Of a stretch of 64,000 nt of DNA, positions 21,009 to 31,915 are shown in pieces (within the stretch, counting starts at the first letter, position 1; each line of letters begins with the position of its first letter). The notes under the pieces were generated by a model. That model was given only the letters and a program-made list of their open reading frames with translations. It searched no databases and was not told the origin of the DNA. Position numbers and translations under genes: made by a program. Source of the stretch: Sphaerulina vaccinii (taxonomy: Eukaryota; Ascomycota; Dothideomycetes; Mycosphaerellales; Mycosphaerellaceae); assembly GCA_022570795.1 (NCBI GenBank), contig JAKUDP010000012.1, forward strand, positions 1,550,001 through 1,614,000. The letters are read 5' to 3'.

Positions 21009-22820
21009 TTAGCGGGCATGTGAGCAGATCCCTACACAAGCAATCGTGCACAGTATGCGCATAGCATATAGTCTAGTCTCTTCAGTAATCCTGTCTCTCC
21101 ACTTGTCATGCCGAGGCCCAACCATCGCATTGGGCTGGCTTGACTCAGGAACGATGGCGCCAGTATAGTCGATTTTCGACCAGTTGGGCAATCTGAACTT
21201 CAAGTCAGAATCTGCCTTCTCCACAATGATGTGCAAGGGTATCTGAGTCGCTGGGGATGCTATCAGCTGCGCGGTATCGTCATTGACCTCGGAAACTACA
21301 ATCACATAAACCAGATCATTCCATAAGTTCTGGACCGTGACCGATGCACGAAGTTTGAGCGAGGCGATTGTCGCGACATGATCCATGGTAGTACGAAAGT
21401 TGGCTGCGTATGTCCTGTCCGTCCTTGCATCACATGAGAACACTAGCGAGAAGGACACATCTTGCAAGTGAAGCAAAGCGCTGCCAGTGAATGTCACATT
21501 CCTGTCATCGAATTCAGGATACATGACACCAGTCTCCAAGTTCCACTGGTTGGGAGGATATGCTTCGACTACACGGGCCTTGGTTCGAAGCCAGATCTTA
21601 GGGACAGCTATTCGTCGTGATTTGACATAGCCAGGAACCTGGGCTGGATGATAGCTCAGGAGCTTGACCTTTCTCGTGTAGTGCCTCGGCATGTCACTGT
21701 AGACTGTGAATCGAGAACCATCTTCACCAGGAGCTATCCAGTACTCGTTCTGCAATACAGCGTAGCCGTCTCTGAAGTGCGAAGTGGACTCATCCTTCTG
21801 ACAGATCCGCAGGCTCAAAGGGCCTCTGAGATCATCCTCGTACATACAGTTGAGGATGGCAATTAGGTTGTTGTCGTCTTCAGCGACCAAGAGAGAGTCG
21901 AACGTGACACCTCGATTGGTTAATCGATAAGGATGGTCAAGTCCTCCAGGTCGCCATTGCACGATTTTGCTGCCGCAACGAAACTGGTCTGGACTTATGG
22001 CAAACAGTAGGCTGGCCCTATCTCCGTCCTGGTATGGACCCCAAGCAAAGACTGAATGATCTGTGGACGTCCGAACAAGCTCCTCTTGTAGTCTGACGAA
22101 AGCGCCATTGCCCTCCCCGTACATCAAAGGCAGGCTGATGCCAAACAGCCCAAGCAGGGAGTATGCCCGGTCCTCGAGTCTAGTTGTTCTACGCCCAGCA
22201 GCCCAGGACAGCTTTCTTGCTATGAGATACTCTCCTAGTGTATCACGATCCTGTAAAGCCCCCAAATCTACTCCTGTAATGCGAGAGATGGTCTTACAGA
22301 GATTGCTCTTCCTCCCGAGAAGCTTCCATTCTTGCCCGTAGAATACTGCATCCACCGGAGCGAGAAGTTCTTGTAGAGTCCATCCTCTTCGCCACCACTC
22401 GCTAGCTGCGAACATCATGTACCATTCTTGCTCAAAAGATGACGAGTTGTGGTCGTCAGAATCATGAAGCTCGGGACAAGATGCAGAGACATCGGAGAGA
22501 TAATTGAAGCACACCTGTGCGTCGTAGTACCAACGCCACATTGAGTTCACCGCCTCTGTAAGTTCTGCGCTGCTCTTCTTATCAATGCAGCAGGTATCTA
22601 CCCACACGTAGGGTATGCTGTGTGCTAGGGCTTGCGTGCAAGTTCGATGGATCTTGACGTAGCCGCGTTTGTGTCTGAAGTGGCCGCTCTGTACGTCTTG
22701 AAAGGTGACTTCGTCTGATTCCCATCTGTGGGAGAGAACAGCATAACGGTGGTGACCTGTTTCTGGTCGACTAGAGGCAACATACTCCAGACTCTCCGAG
22801 ACGGCGTTCATAAGCCACAT
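21009..22820 (-). CDS. HET-domain (heterokaryon incompatibility) protein (603 aa)
   Basis: A single exon. The HET domain covers roughly residues 20-220, with its three usual blocks: YAVLSHRW..DEVTFQD, then IPYVWVDTCCIDK..AELTEAVNSMWRWY, then WWRRGWTLQELLAP. These are followed by the ILGLFG-type motif (AYSLLGLFGISLPLMYGEG). The C-terminal 350 residues have no NACHT, WD40 or patatin motif that I can see, so it is a HET-only architecture with a unique tail. HET proteins trigger cell death when different fungal individuals fuse. The start at 22820 (MWLMNAVSE) fits the short N-terminus typical of the family. It is convergent with the FAD oxidase, with stops 45 bp apart. Confidence 0.88.
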   Translation of the reverse strand: MWLMNAVSESLEYVASSRPETGHHRYAVLSHRWESDEVTFQDVQSGHFRHKRGYVKIHRTCTQALAHSIPYVWVDTCCIDKKSSAELTEAVNSMWRWYYDAQVCFNYLSDVSASCPELHDSDDHNSSSFEQEWYMMFAASEWWRRGWTLQELLAPVDAVFYGQEWKLLGRKSNLCKTISRITGVDLGALQDRDTLGEYLIARKLSWAAGRRTTRLEDRAYSLLGLFGISLPLMYGEGNGAFVRLQEELVRTSTDHSVFAWGPYQDGDRASLLFAISPDQFRCGSKIVQWRPGGLDHPYRLTNRGVTFDSLLVAEDDNNLIAILNCMYEDDLRGPLSLRICQKDESTSHFRDGYAVLQNEYWIAPGEDGSRFTVYSDMPRHYTRKVKLLSYHPAQVPGYVKSRRIAVPKIWLRTKARVVEAYPPNQWNLETGVMYPEFDDRNVTFTGSALLHLQDVSFSLVFSCDARTDRTYAANFRTTMDHVATIASLKLRASVTVQNLWNDLVYVIVVSEVNDDTAQLIASPATQIPLHIIVEKADSDLKFRLPNWSKIDYTGAIVPESSQPNAMVGPRHDKWRDRITEETRLYAMRILCTIACVGICSHAR

Positions 22821-23117
22821 GGTGCAATGTCGTGCAAGGCGGCTAGTTTTCGCAGGAACAGTGGCATATCGAGATGTTTCATACAGTAAGGCTGAAGTGT
22901 CACCTCGGTCGCCCGGAATTGATCAGCCACGCAAGAGGCTTGAAGTGTCGACACTAATTGGTCAATGTCTTCATAGAAGCGTGCTTTCGTAGAGCTGCCT
23001 TATGCAAGGTTAAACCAATAGCAGCTTCGAAAGTGTCCAACTAGTGCAGTTCAGCCTTACTCAGAACAAACTTGGCAGCCTTATCGTTCATCAAAGGTTG
23101 CATAGGAGGTATAGTGA

Positions 23118-26100
23118 TCAGTATGCGCCATCTCGTTTCTCCCACCCAGGCTGCGGACTCAACTCAACAGGTCCATAACCACTCTGAATCGGATGTCCTG
23201 CAACAAGCTTGAAACCGTCAACAGTCGCACCTCCCTCCTCGAGAGCCCAAAGGCTGAGCGCCACATAGTTGTTCCCATGGTAATCGAAGATCCCCTCAGG
23301 CACCGGAAACACATCTTGCGGCCCAATATTATGCACATACTTGCCAAACTGATACCCATTAACATAAAGCTGAGCACGATACGCAGTCGCCAAAGTCGTG
23401 CCATAAGTCGCATTGCTCGTAGAGTTCCCGAAAGAGAACGAAAGCGGGATATCGTAACCAGCAGGCATATCGAGTTTGAAGTTCGTGGCATAGAACGCTA
23501 CGCCAGGAGCTGAGAGTCCTGCAGACGGACCTTTGCTCGAAGTCCAATTGCTGATAGGTGTACCAGGTAAGTGATAGCCTTGTCGTTCGGCGAATAGACC
23601 TCCTTCATTGAGTGGTCCACGGGCACGATCTTTGTAGTCTTCACCTCCGAGGTTTCCGGTGAGTTTCCATGTTAGATCGGACTTTGAGTGGCCTGAGAGA
23701 GCATAGTCTAGGATGCCGCGAGGCTTCTTCATGTTTGTATCGGTTGGCTCGCCACCAGAGCCATTCTCGTCTAGTCCTTGGTTGTCGATGAGGATAGTTA
23801 GGGTATAGCTCTTGCCGGCCTTAGTGGTAGGAAGCTTGTAGGTCGCGTTCGTGTTCTCGTAGACGTCTGCGCCTGCGAATGAGCCGATGAAGACATCGCC
23901 TAGCCAGACCGAGTGCCCGAAAGCTGAGCCTCCTTGAGTCCACAAGAACAGTTCAGACTCGTTGCCGTTTGCAGTGAAGCATGCTCGATAGATCAGGTTG
24001 CCGGTATGGAAGCCATAGTCGCTAGCATATAGCGAGGTCGGAGTAGTGAGGTTCCTTGCGGTGTTATTGCTATACGTCAAATCCGCGCTTGGCCAAAGGC
24101 TATCATCATACTGGGCTTGAATCTCCGGTAGCGTGTCCAGCACTTTCCATTGCACTTTGGTAAGGTCCGGGACAGTGAAGTTTGGCTTGGTGTACTCTGC
24201 TGTGGCACAGACAACGCCAGACTTCGACTTCGTGAAGTTGAGTAGTTTGCCATTGAACGTAAGCTTGCTCAGAGAATCTGGCGCGCCGCTGATGACCTCG
24301 ATAGCTGTAGTTGCATTGAGGTCGCCAATCAAGTGCATGGCACCCGATTGTGTAGTGCCGTTACGAATCAAGTAACCACCGTTGACAATGGGCGCAGATG
24401 GTGATGGAGTAGGGCCAGTGTCGACAACCCAATAGTTGTAGGCGCTATTGCGATCCACAATATGGACCTTTAGGTTACTCAGCGATACTATCCTCTTATC
24501 GGTGCTGGTTTCGAAGTTCAGAATCGTGACTCCATTCTTGGTACCGATAGTCACACCGGAGCCTTCGGTGATGGTTGCATTACCGCACGAAGTGAACGCC
24601 AGCTCATTGGTTTCGCCAGGTCCAGTGTAGACAACCAAAACCCGTTGGTTGCCATATTTCTTCCACGTGAAGATCTCAGCAGTGGAGTAGAGCAGGTTAC
24701 TTCCACCAACATCGTAGTCGGTGACGTACACTTTGGAATCGCGTCCGTGGAGCGAGAGTTTGCCACCAAGCTGTGGTATGCTCATATTGCCCTTGCTAGT
24801 GGGAAGTGTGATAGTATACTCGGTCGTGTCCAGCGAGTTGTATGCTGCATGGCGAACGACGAAGAACTTGGTCTTGTTACTGTGGAGAGCCGTAGTAGCG
24901 ATTGCGCTGTTCCCAGTGTACGAGCCGTTGGCGTATTCATTGTCTTGCGAGATTGCAGATAAGTAAGCTGGAGACGCCAAGAGGAAGTTGGCAAGAAGCT
25001 TAGCTTGACTGTACTTCTCGCGCTCTACTGTGCGCTCTTCGGTAATGACAGCGCCATAGTCATAGCTGGTGTAGCCTCCAGGGTGACCGAGGTTACCCCA
25101 GTTGGTTCCGCCATAGGTCATGTAGATGTTGAAGATGGTAGCTCCGAAGCTCCATACATTCTTGTAGAATACTCTTGTGAACTCGGGCCCAAGCAGATCT
25201 CCGCACTGAGCAAAGCCAAGTCCGCCCCAGGGATCGAAAGAGCCTCCTTGGAACTCGACTACGGAGAAAGGGGTGCTGATACTCTGATTGATATGCAGGT
25301 CGCGCCAATTTGTAGGTAGAGCGCCATCGGGCCATGTGTAGGGGTTCGCGCAGTCAAAGCCCAGTGGATACCCATCGTGGCCATAGATGTCGATGCTCTG
25401 TCAGGTTACATCAGCGTGTGTCTAAACCATGTCTGAGTTGGCCTATTCTTACAGCATTGTAACGTGCTGGTGGTCCCGGGGCAAAGTAGCCATATGGATG
25501 AGCATCGTTCGAGATCAGAGGCACAATGATACCGTTGTTACGATACTGATCCTCGACGTACTGCCTAACAAACGGTCAGCTCAGCAAATGCGGATGTTCT
25601 GGCGGGATGTTTCGTCTTACCAATAGACAGGATCTGGGAATTCTGGAGCATCTGCTGCGCCATGAGAGTACTCGTTCTCAGGTTGCAGCAAGATCACCGG
25701 GCCTCCGTTAGTGATCTGAGCTTTCGCGATGATCTTGGACATGCTTGCAACATAGTTATCAGTGGCTTTCAGATATCGCTGGTCTCTCGTCCTTAGCAGG
25801 CCAGCATTTCTCTGTAGCCAGCCTGGGAAGCCTCCACCTGATACTTCTGCATTGATATATGGTCCAGGACGAGCAAGCAAGTAGATACCCGCCTGCTGTG
25901 CAGCTTCGAAGAAGGGCTCCAGGGCAAAGATTCCTTCCGCTGAGAAATCACCCTGCTTTCCTTCCAGCAGAGCCCAATCCCAGTAAACAGACACGCCATT
26001 ATAGCCAAGAGCTCTGATCTTCTGGAAGACGTCCAGCCATAAAGTCGGTACAGGTAGTCGAAATGGGTGGAATTCTCCACTGTAGAATAACACACGTTCG

Positions 26101-26313
26101 CCATGGACAAAGAGGGAGTGCTGGGCATATTAGTGGAGCAACATTCTACGAAGCACAAAATCATACCTCATCCCAAGTCACCACATCCTGCAGTGGTTCA
26201 TTTCTCTTATAAGGCTTGATCATCAGATTCGGCTTGCCAGCAATTGTCAGTGCTGCAGTGTGGACTGCCGCAAGAGCCAGCAAAGCTGCCTTGAACACTT
26301 TGTTGTACAACAT
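23118..26313 (-). CDS. lacA: Secreted GH35 beta-galactosidase (1012 aa, 4 exons)
   Basis: Exons (minus) 26313-26167, 26120-25621, 25564-25453 and 25397-23118 join in phase. The start at 26313 gives a signal peptide (LYNKVFKAALLALAAVHTAA). GH35 marks: SLFVHGERVLFYSGEFHPFR, the acid/base Glu in QPENEYSHG (about 199), the nucleophile Glu in VVEFQGGSFDPWGG (about 301), then TYGGTNWGN and the beta-rich domains 2-5 of fungal LacA-type enzymes. Length agrees with Aspergillus LacA (about 1000 aa). It removes terminal beta-1,4/1,3-galactose from galactans, pectin side chains or lactose outside the cell. An upstream in-frame ATG (26391) would bury the signal peptide and was not chosen. Confidence 0.93.
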
Positions 26314-27036
26314 CGCGCGTCGAGTAGTACGCGAAGCAGGACCGCGAGAGCCGCCTCCTACCTTCTCGTAGCCCGCCGGCATATATACCATCTCGCCCTC
26401 GCTGCGTTGCGCTCCGAAGTCAACACTACAATGGCCGCTTGGTGGGTCATATTGGCTAGGAGGGGCAGTTCGAGAGGGCGATCAGGTACGACAACCATGC
26501 TTGCTTGCCCGAAAGCTTCTCTCTTAGGTGGTATTGGACTTGATGATGTAACGGAGGACGGAAAAATAGCTTGCCATTGCTTGCCTGTCTGCACCTGCAT
26601 GCTTCCCCGCTGCTACTGCAGGTCGAATAGGCGCCTTCGTCATGATGCCGGGTGTGGTATGGTGGTATGATACTCGTGGAGAAAGATGCGGTGGCGATTC
26701 AGCCGGAGGAGACTTCGAAGGTGAGGAGAGGACATCGGGAAGTGGCGACACATCGGGAAGCAGGTGGAGATGGAAAACCGGCAATAACAAACACGAGAAG
26801 TACACGAGAAGTCTTGCTTCTTACATCCACCACGCGTCTTGCACATCTCATGCTGCCATCAAGGACTGCATCAAGACGCGAGTGATGTTACTGACTTGGT
26901 CATACTCCGGGACACGAACGATGAAATGAAGTGACTCCTGCAGGCGAATCGTGGTCAAGGTTGAGCCGCTGAGAGGGTCAATGAGACCAGCATGACCGTG
27001 CCAATATGGCTGTACACCTAACAATCTGGAATAACA
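26314..27036. other. Upstream region of the GH35 gene
   Basis: About 720 bp between the beta-galactosidase start and the possible 3' exon of the Gfa-like gene. The short ORFs here have no recognisable content. No repeat is seen. Confidence 0.5.
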
Positions 27037-27236
27037 TCACAACTTAGGTTGTCCCGACTTTTGCTTCTTCACGATACCCATCCATCTCCAGAGCATGCCC
27101 CAGCCCCGACTGTCAGCCACTCCTGACTGCTTCTCTACCGGCTCAGGTTCTGGTTCATCTACAGCCTGGGTTTGGACAGATGTCAGCCTTATACCCAATA
27201 AGCCCACGCACTCGCAAGCATAAGTCAAAGAAGTAC

Positions 27237-27794
27237 TTACTTCGCCTTCGCAGTATACGCCGCGATCAAATCCATCAAAGCCGGGCTCAGACAATCATAC
27301 GTCTCCAACCCGAGACTCTTAAACTTGCCTCTCACAGCATCCATCTTGCTCGGATCAAAGCCCTGCTCAATGATACTGCTCACAAACGCAGCAAACTGTG
27401 GCTCTTGCCAACCTTGCTCCTTGCTGAGCTCAACATGGATGAAGTCCAGTCCTTTGAATGGATGGTCCTTGACGATTCTTCCAAAGAGATGCACACCACA
27501 TTCTTTGCAAGCGTTTCGCTGGATTGGGGCGTTCGAGTCGACGATGTATAGCTTCTGGGAGTTGGCGATGACCTTTAAGTTGTCTACTGGAACGACTCCG
27601 ACGATGGAGAAGAGTGCTCCACCTGGTTTCCAGCACTTGGAGCAGCCGCAGGCGTGGTTATGAGCGACATTGCCTGTGATTTGGACTTTGACTTTGTTCG
27701 AAGAGCAATGGCATTCAAGAATACCTCCACTGAAGTTCGGATCGCTTCTTGTCAAACCATTGTTGAGATCTGGGTGAATGTTGAGGTACGACAT
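27237..27794 (-). CDS. Glutathione-dependent formaldehyde-activating (Gfa)-like enzyme (185 aa or about 218 aa)
   Basis: It has the Gfa zinc-binding pattern: Cys 28 and 30 in ECHC, Cys 49/51/54 in ACGCSKC, and Cys 96/99 in ACKECG. LFGRI and the final SPALMDLIAAYTAK resemble fungal S-(hydroxymethyl)glutathione synthase-like proteins of 185-195 aa. The reaction is condensation of formaldehyde with glutathione before oxidation; many fungal paralogues have unproven substrates. The printed stop overlaps a GTAAGT donor (GCGAA|GTAAGT). Splicing to an AG before about 27193 stays in frame and adds a Glu/Pro-rich, then Lys/Trp-rich tail ending at TGA 27037-27039. I cannot decide which end is used. Confidence 0.85.
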   Translation of the reverse strand: MSYLNIHPDLNNGLTRSDPNFSGGILECHCSSNKVKVQITGNVAHNHACGCSKCWKPGGALFSIVGVVPVDNLKVIANSQKLYIVDSNAPIQRNACKECGVHLFGRIVKDHPFKGLDFIHVELSKEQGWQEPQFAAFVSSIIEQGFDPSKMDAVRGKFKSLGLETYDCLSPALMDLIAAYTAKAK

Positions 27795-28603
27795 GTCTGC
27801 AATGCGGAGTTCTCAGTACGAGGAATTCGAGGAAAGTGACAGAACGACCTCTCTGAGACCTCTCTGAGAGCTGCGTGCTGATATTATGTGGTGAGAGACA
27901 CACAGCATCCAACAAGGATCGATGCCAGTCAAGCGGGGTCTTGCGTGTGTCCGAGATGCTGAGCTCGAACACTTTACCAGGATTCAGCATGAGGAGGTCA
28001 TCCCATAGGACAGCGTATACAGTATTGGATACGAGAGGGGATTGCGGAACCATCGCGGGCTTGTCTTGTAAGTCGTGATGTGTCTTGAAAGTGGTAGTAG
28101 GAGTAAGTCGTCCGGAAGCGAAGGGAGAATCCCGGGATGGACAGGATTGCCTGTTAAGGCCATCTCATGAACGGCCGTCCACTTCAATGCTTGAAGAATA
28201 TTTCAAAGCAACGCCGTAGTCGAGATGTTGTGCGATGGTATCCGCAATTGGAATCATGGCGAGCGTTGGACATCGTGCTTGCTCATGCTGACTTGTCGAA
28301 AGGGCGTCCGGTATGGTTCAGCTACCCAGCAAAGAACTTTAGAGATGGACAAGATGACCAATGAATGTTTGGCAGATTTTGTAGTAGCATACGAAGGGAG
28401 AGCATAGGATCAGAAGCCATGAAAGGGCAAGTGAGGTCTATATAGCTTTGGTCGCTAAGATCACGACCTTAATGGACCACAACAGTGCTGCGGATATAGC
28501 CGGAGGCGCATGTGCAGCATGTGGTAAGTGGTACCTCCAGTCTACCCATTAGCAATAACAGCCTCTGCAGACATCCAATGGTAACTGTTTAGATTTGTGC
28601 CAC
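27795..28603. other. Interval between the Gfa-like gene and the NRPS-like gene
   Basis: About 810 bp with only small ORFs of unrelated composition (for example 28166-28364 plus). No domain, repeat or RNA gene is recognised. It holds the Gfa promoter (minus strand). Confidence 0.5.
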
Positions 28604-28846
28604 TCAGAACCACCTACGAATCCAACTTCTCAGCATATCTCCCGCGATTGGCTTAAGCTCTTTCAGTGTCCAGCTTGCTCGTTGGCTCTCCACAGTATCT
28701 AACTTGAGATTACCGCTCTCGAGCAGACTCCTATAGAAGCCGATGAGCTTTGCCGCAGGATACTTATCGATGTCCTGATCGCCCAGTCTGGCTAGCAAAT
28801 CAATCCACCCATCAAATGGTACAACCTTCTCCACAGCCAAGCTGGC
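28604..28846 (-). other. Detached C-terminal coding tail of the NRPS-like reductase (beyond an in-frame TAG)
   Basis: After the TAG at 28849-28847 the same frame stays open for 80 codons to 28604. It reads like the end of thioester-reductase proteins (VVPFDGWIDLLARLGD, AKLIGFYRSLL, a late Leu/Lys-rich helix). It is therefore former or still-used coding sequence, not intergenic DNA. Confidence 0.65.
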
Positions 28847-31800
28847 CTATATTGCCGGAAGAAGAGACTGCCACGGCGTAGGTCGTGGATTGACAGCATG
28901 ATAGACCATTGCCTGATCAGGTCGCTAGGCAGATATCTTGGTCAAGTCAGTCCGAGCTCGTCCTTTGACACACTGCTATACGAAACTTACCTTAGTCGCA
29001 TGCCTCACAAACTCGAGTAGAACCTTAGCTCCAACATCAATAGGAACCCAATCAACGTTACTGAAAGACCCAAGCGATTCTAGCAAACATCCCATATTCC
29101 TCGAAGAAATCACAAGTGCCGGAAGCCACTCATTCCTCTGCCAAATACCCTCGCCCGAGCTAGAACCTGCAATCTGACCGAATCTGCAAATTGCACACGG
29201 TATACCTGCAACCTGTGCAGCGGAGGCGAGAATTCTTTCGGCCACGAGTTTAGAATGTCCGTAACCTCCTCCTTCTCCATTACCAGCAGCATTCCAGTCT
29301 TCGTTTACGATCACTTCAGGAACTTGTCGTTTGAAGTTTGCGACGGCACCGATGGAAGATATGAAGATGATCATAGCACCATATCTTGATCGTGCCGAGA
29401 AGTCGATGAACTGTCTCACACCTTGTATATGCGGAGTTTCGAATTGGTGCAGTGGGAGATTGAAGTTGACGTGCCAGGCATTATGGATGATATGAGTCGC
29501 TCGTTCTAGCAGGTTCCTGTACTCTGTGATATCAAGGCCGAGATATGGACGAGATAAGTCGCAGACAGAGAATTTCACGCGTTTCTTGTTGTTGAAGTTC
29601 GCAGACATGCCTCGACTGATTAGCGAACGAGCTTGTTCTTCTTCGGCGTTTTGACGTCTGTTTAAGCAGATTATATCGGTGACTGAGTCGTCGTGTAGTA
29701 AGGTGTCAAGGATGTAAGTGCCGAAAGATCCAGTGGAGCCAGTTAGGATGACACATTTCGCAGAATGGTCGGCGACGAGAGGTGATCGAGCTGTTATTGG
29801 CAAGTTCGTGGTATACTTCTCGTAGAGCCTCTGCATTTGTTCGTGAGCATCGGCCACATCTGCAGCATCGCCACAGAGGTATGCTGCTAAGGTGATTGCA
29901 GTTGAGTTCTGATATACGGCTTGTGGTGTGATGGAACGTGACGCTGACTCGTCCTGTGGGAGCAGTCTCTGCAGTTCTCGTACAATGGTAGTCACTCCAA
30001 GAGAATCGACGCCTGCTGCAAAGAGATCGTCCTCCGCTGCAAGAGTGAGTCCCAAAGTGTACTCGAGAGTATCAAGTATCTGTCGTGCCAGTGAAAGCGT
30101 ATCATATTGACCCCACCTCCGAGATGTCTTCTCAGCGTGTGCCATGTCATTCGGCTGTTCAGTCGTCGTCACCAAAGCGCGAGATGTGACTGCTACCTCC
30201 GGACCAGAGGCTTGGCTAGACATCGATTGGACAGATTGAGGCGGAGATACTGCTGGCGAGGATCCTCTATGCATGGAAACCATGGAGAAAGTTGAAGCCG
30301 AGTCCTTTCGGCCAGTGCCAGGAGATTCATACAGCTCATCTAGTTCCTTCTCATACAGCTGGACCGAGGCTTGCCGTTGCACTGTGCCCTTTCCAGCTCT
30401 CAAGAAGGGCTTGCGCGCATTAGTGACGAATATCATATCCTTCATGATGCGTGCATGAGCTGGACTTCTCGCATTGACCGTCCTGATATGTGGCCAGATC
30501 TCCTCGACCAAGTCTTCGGCATTGGTACCTTGCTGCGCGGGCTCTACTAGTAGTGCAGAGTGAGGTCTGCTCGTGCCACATACTATGGCCGCTGAGATCT
30601 TCGGATGGCCATTGATCGCGTTCTCCATCAACGTAGGATTAAACTTCTCACCAGTAGTGTATACAATAATGTCGTCTTCTCGCCCTTCCCACTTCCACAG
30701 TCCAGGTTTGGTCGGGTGCTTCGAGAATAGGTCGCCTGTACCATACTCTGTGCGCTCCGGAAATGTATAGAATGCGACCTGGAACTCTTTGCATGCCTCA
30801 TTGCGGACAAAGAAGAGACTGAACAGGCCGTCAGCCGATGGTCGCATATCAATGCCAAGCACCGGCGAGAAGTGAATGTATTGCCAGTCTCGGTCATCTG
30901 GTATCTCGCTCGGCAGAATGCCTGTCTCGCTCATTCCAATGAAGCTCAGTGGTTGTGTTCGTCTGCGGATAGCTTCGCCAGCATCCTCGGGGAGTGGACC
31001 GCCACCGTATGCAGCACAGCTGACTTTAGCCAATGCATCGAGCAGCCTCTTATCGGCAGCCATGTCTGCCAAGATTGATGGCGATGTGAAAACGATATCG
31101 ATGTCCATTGTGTTGATCATGTCGGCTATCATGTGCGCATTGGCAGGCACAGAACCAGCAGGCGGGAAGATCAGAGTGAAGTTGTTTTGCACTGCTGCCA
31201 TAGCCACGTTGATAGCAGCTGTATGGAAGAGAGGAAGAGTGAGCAGTACGCGCTTGCCTGGCCAGTGGCAGAAGTGAATCTTGCCATATCCTAGATTCGG
31301 TACATATTTCCACTTTTCCATTGCTAGCACATTGCCATGCTTGATCTTGATCGGTTTTGGAAGACCTGTACTACCAGAAGAGTGCACGCCAACTAATGGT
31401 GCTGTGGCAATTGTCTCTGGACTCCAGTGCCAGATGTACGGATCGGGTATGAACGACAAGAAGTACTCCAGCTCTGGAACCTCGAGACAAGCTAAGGACT
31501 CTGCTTCCACAACACTCTGCAACTCGCCTCGGGCGGAGTCGCCATGTGGAAGGAGAAGGATCTTGCACGCGTACTTCTGGAAGAGATGGCGTTGGGCGTC
31601 GCTGTCGTTTCGCGGAGACGGGAAGAATGCCAAACGACCAGTCTTGCTTCCAGCGAGCATCAGAATCCAGTACCGCAGATCTGAACCTGAGCTGACAAAG
31701 CCGAAGGTCCGGGATAGGTAAAGGTGTCGCAATCGTTCATCAAGCCACCATGCAGCTTTGTTGATAGCCATTGACAGCTGCTTGATCGAGATATGTCGTG

Positions 31801-31915
31801 TTGGTCCATCGTTGACTGATATGACTTCTGCAAATGCTCGATCTGGATCTCGAGTAGCTAGATAATTAATATAGGCGGCCAAGGGCAACTTAGTAAGCTC
31901 TTCTGCTTGGGCCAT
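28847..31915 (-). CDS. NRPS-like adenylate-forming reductase (A-PCP-R), interrupted near the C-terminus
   Basis: Exon 1 is 31915-28991; exon 2 starts at 28924 and meets TAG at 28849-28847, giving 1000 aa (1081 if the TAG is ignored). Domain order: adenylation domain (SSGSTGLPKPIK near 179-190, AAYGGGPLP, TGDLF, WKWEGREDDI), then a Ser/Gln-rich linker. Next comes a phosphopantetheine-carrier domain (FAAGVDSLG), then an SDR-type thioester reductase (LTGSTGSFGTY, SSIGAVANF, YGHSKLVAE). There is no condensation domain. Such proteins activate a carboxylic acid and reduce it to an aldehyde, as aryl acid reductases or Lys2-like enzymes do. No other pathway gene adjoins it except the Gfa-like gene. 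Confidence 0.85.
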
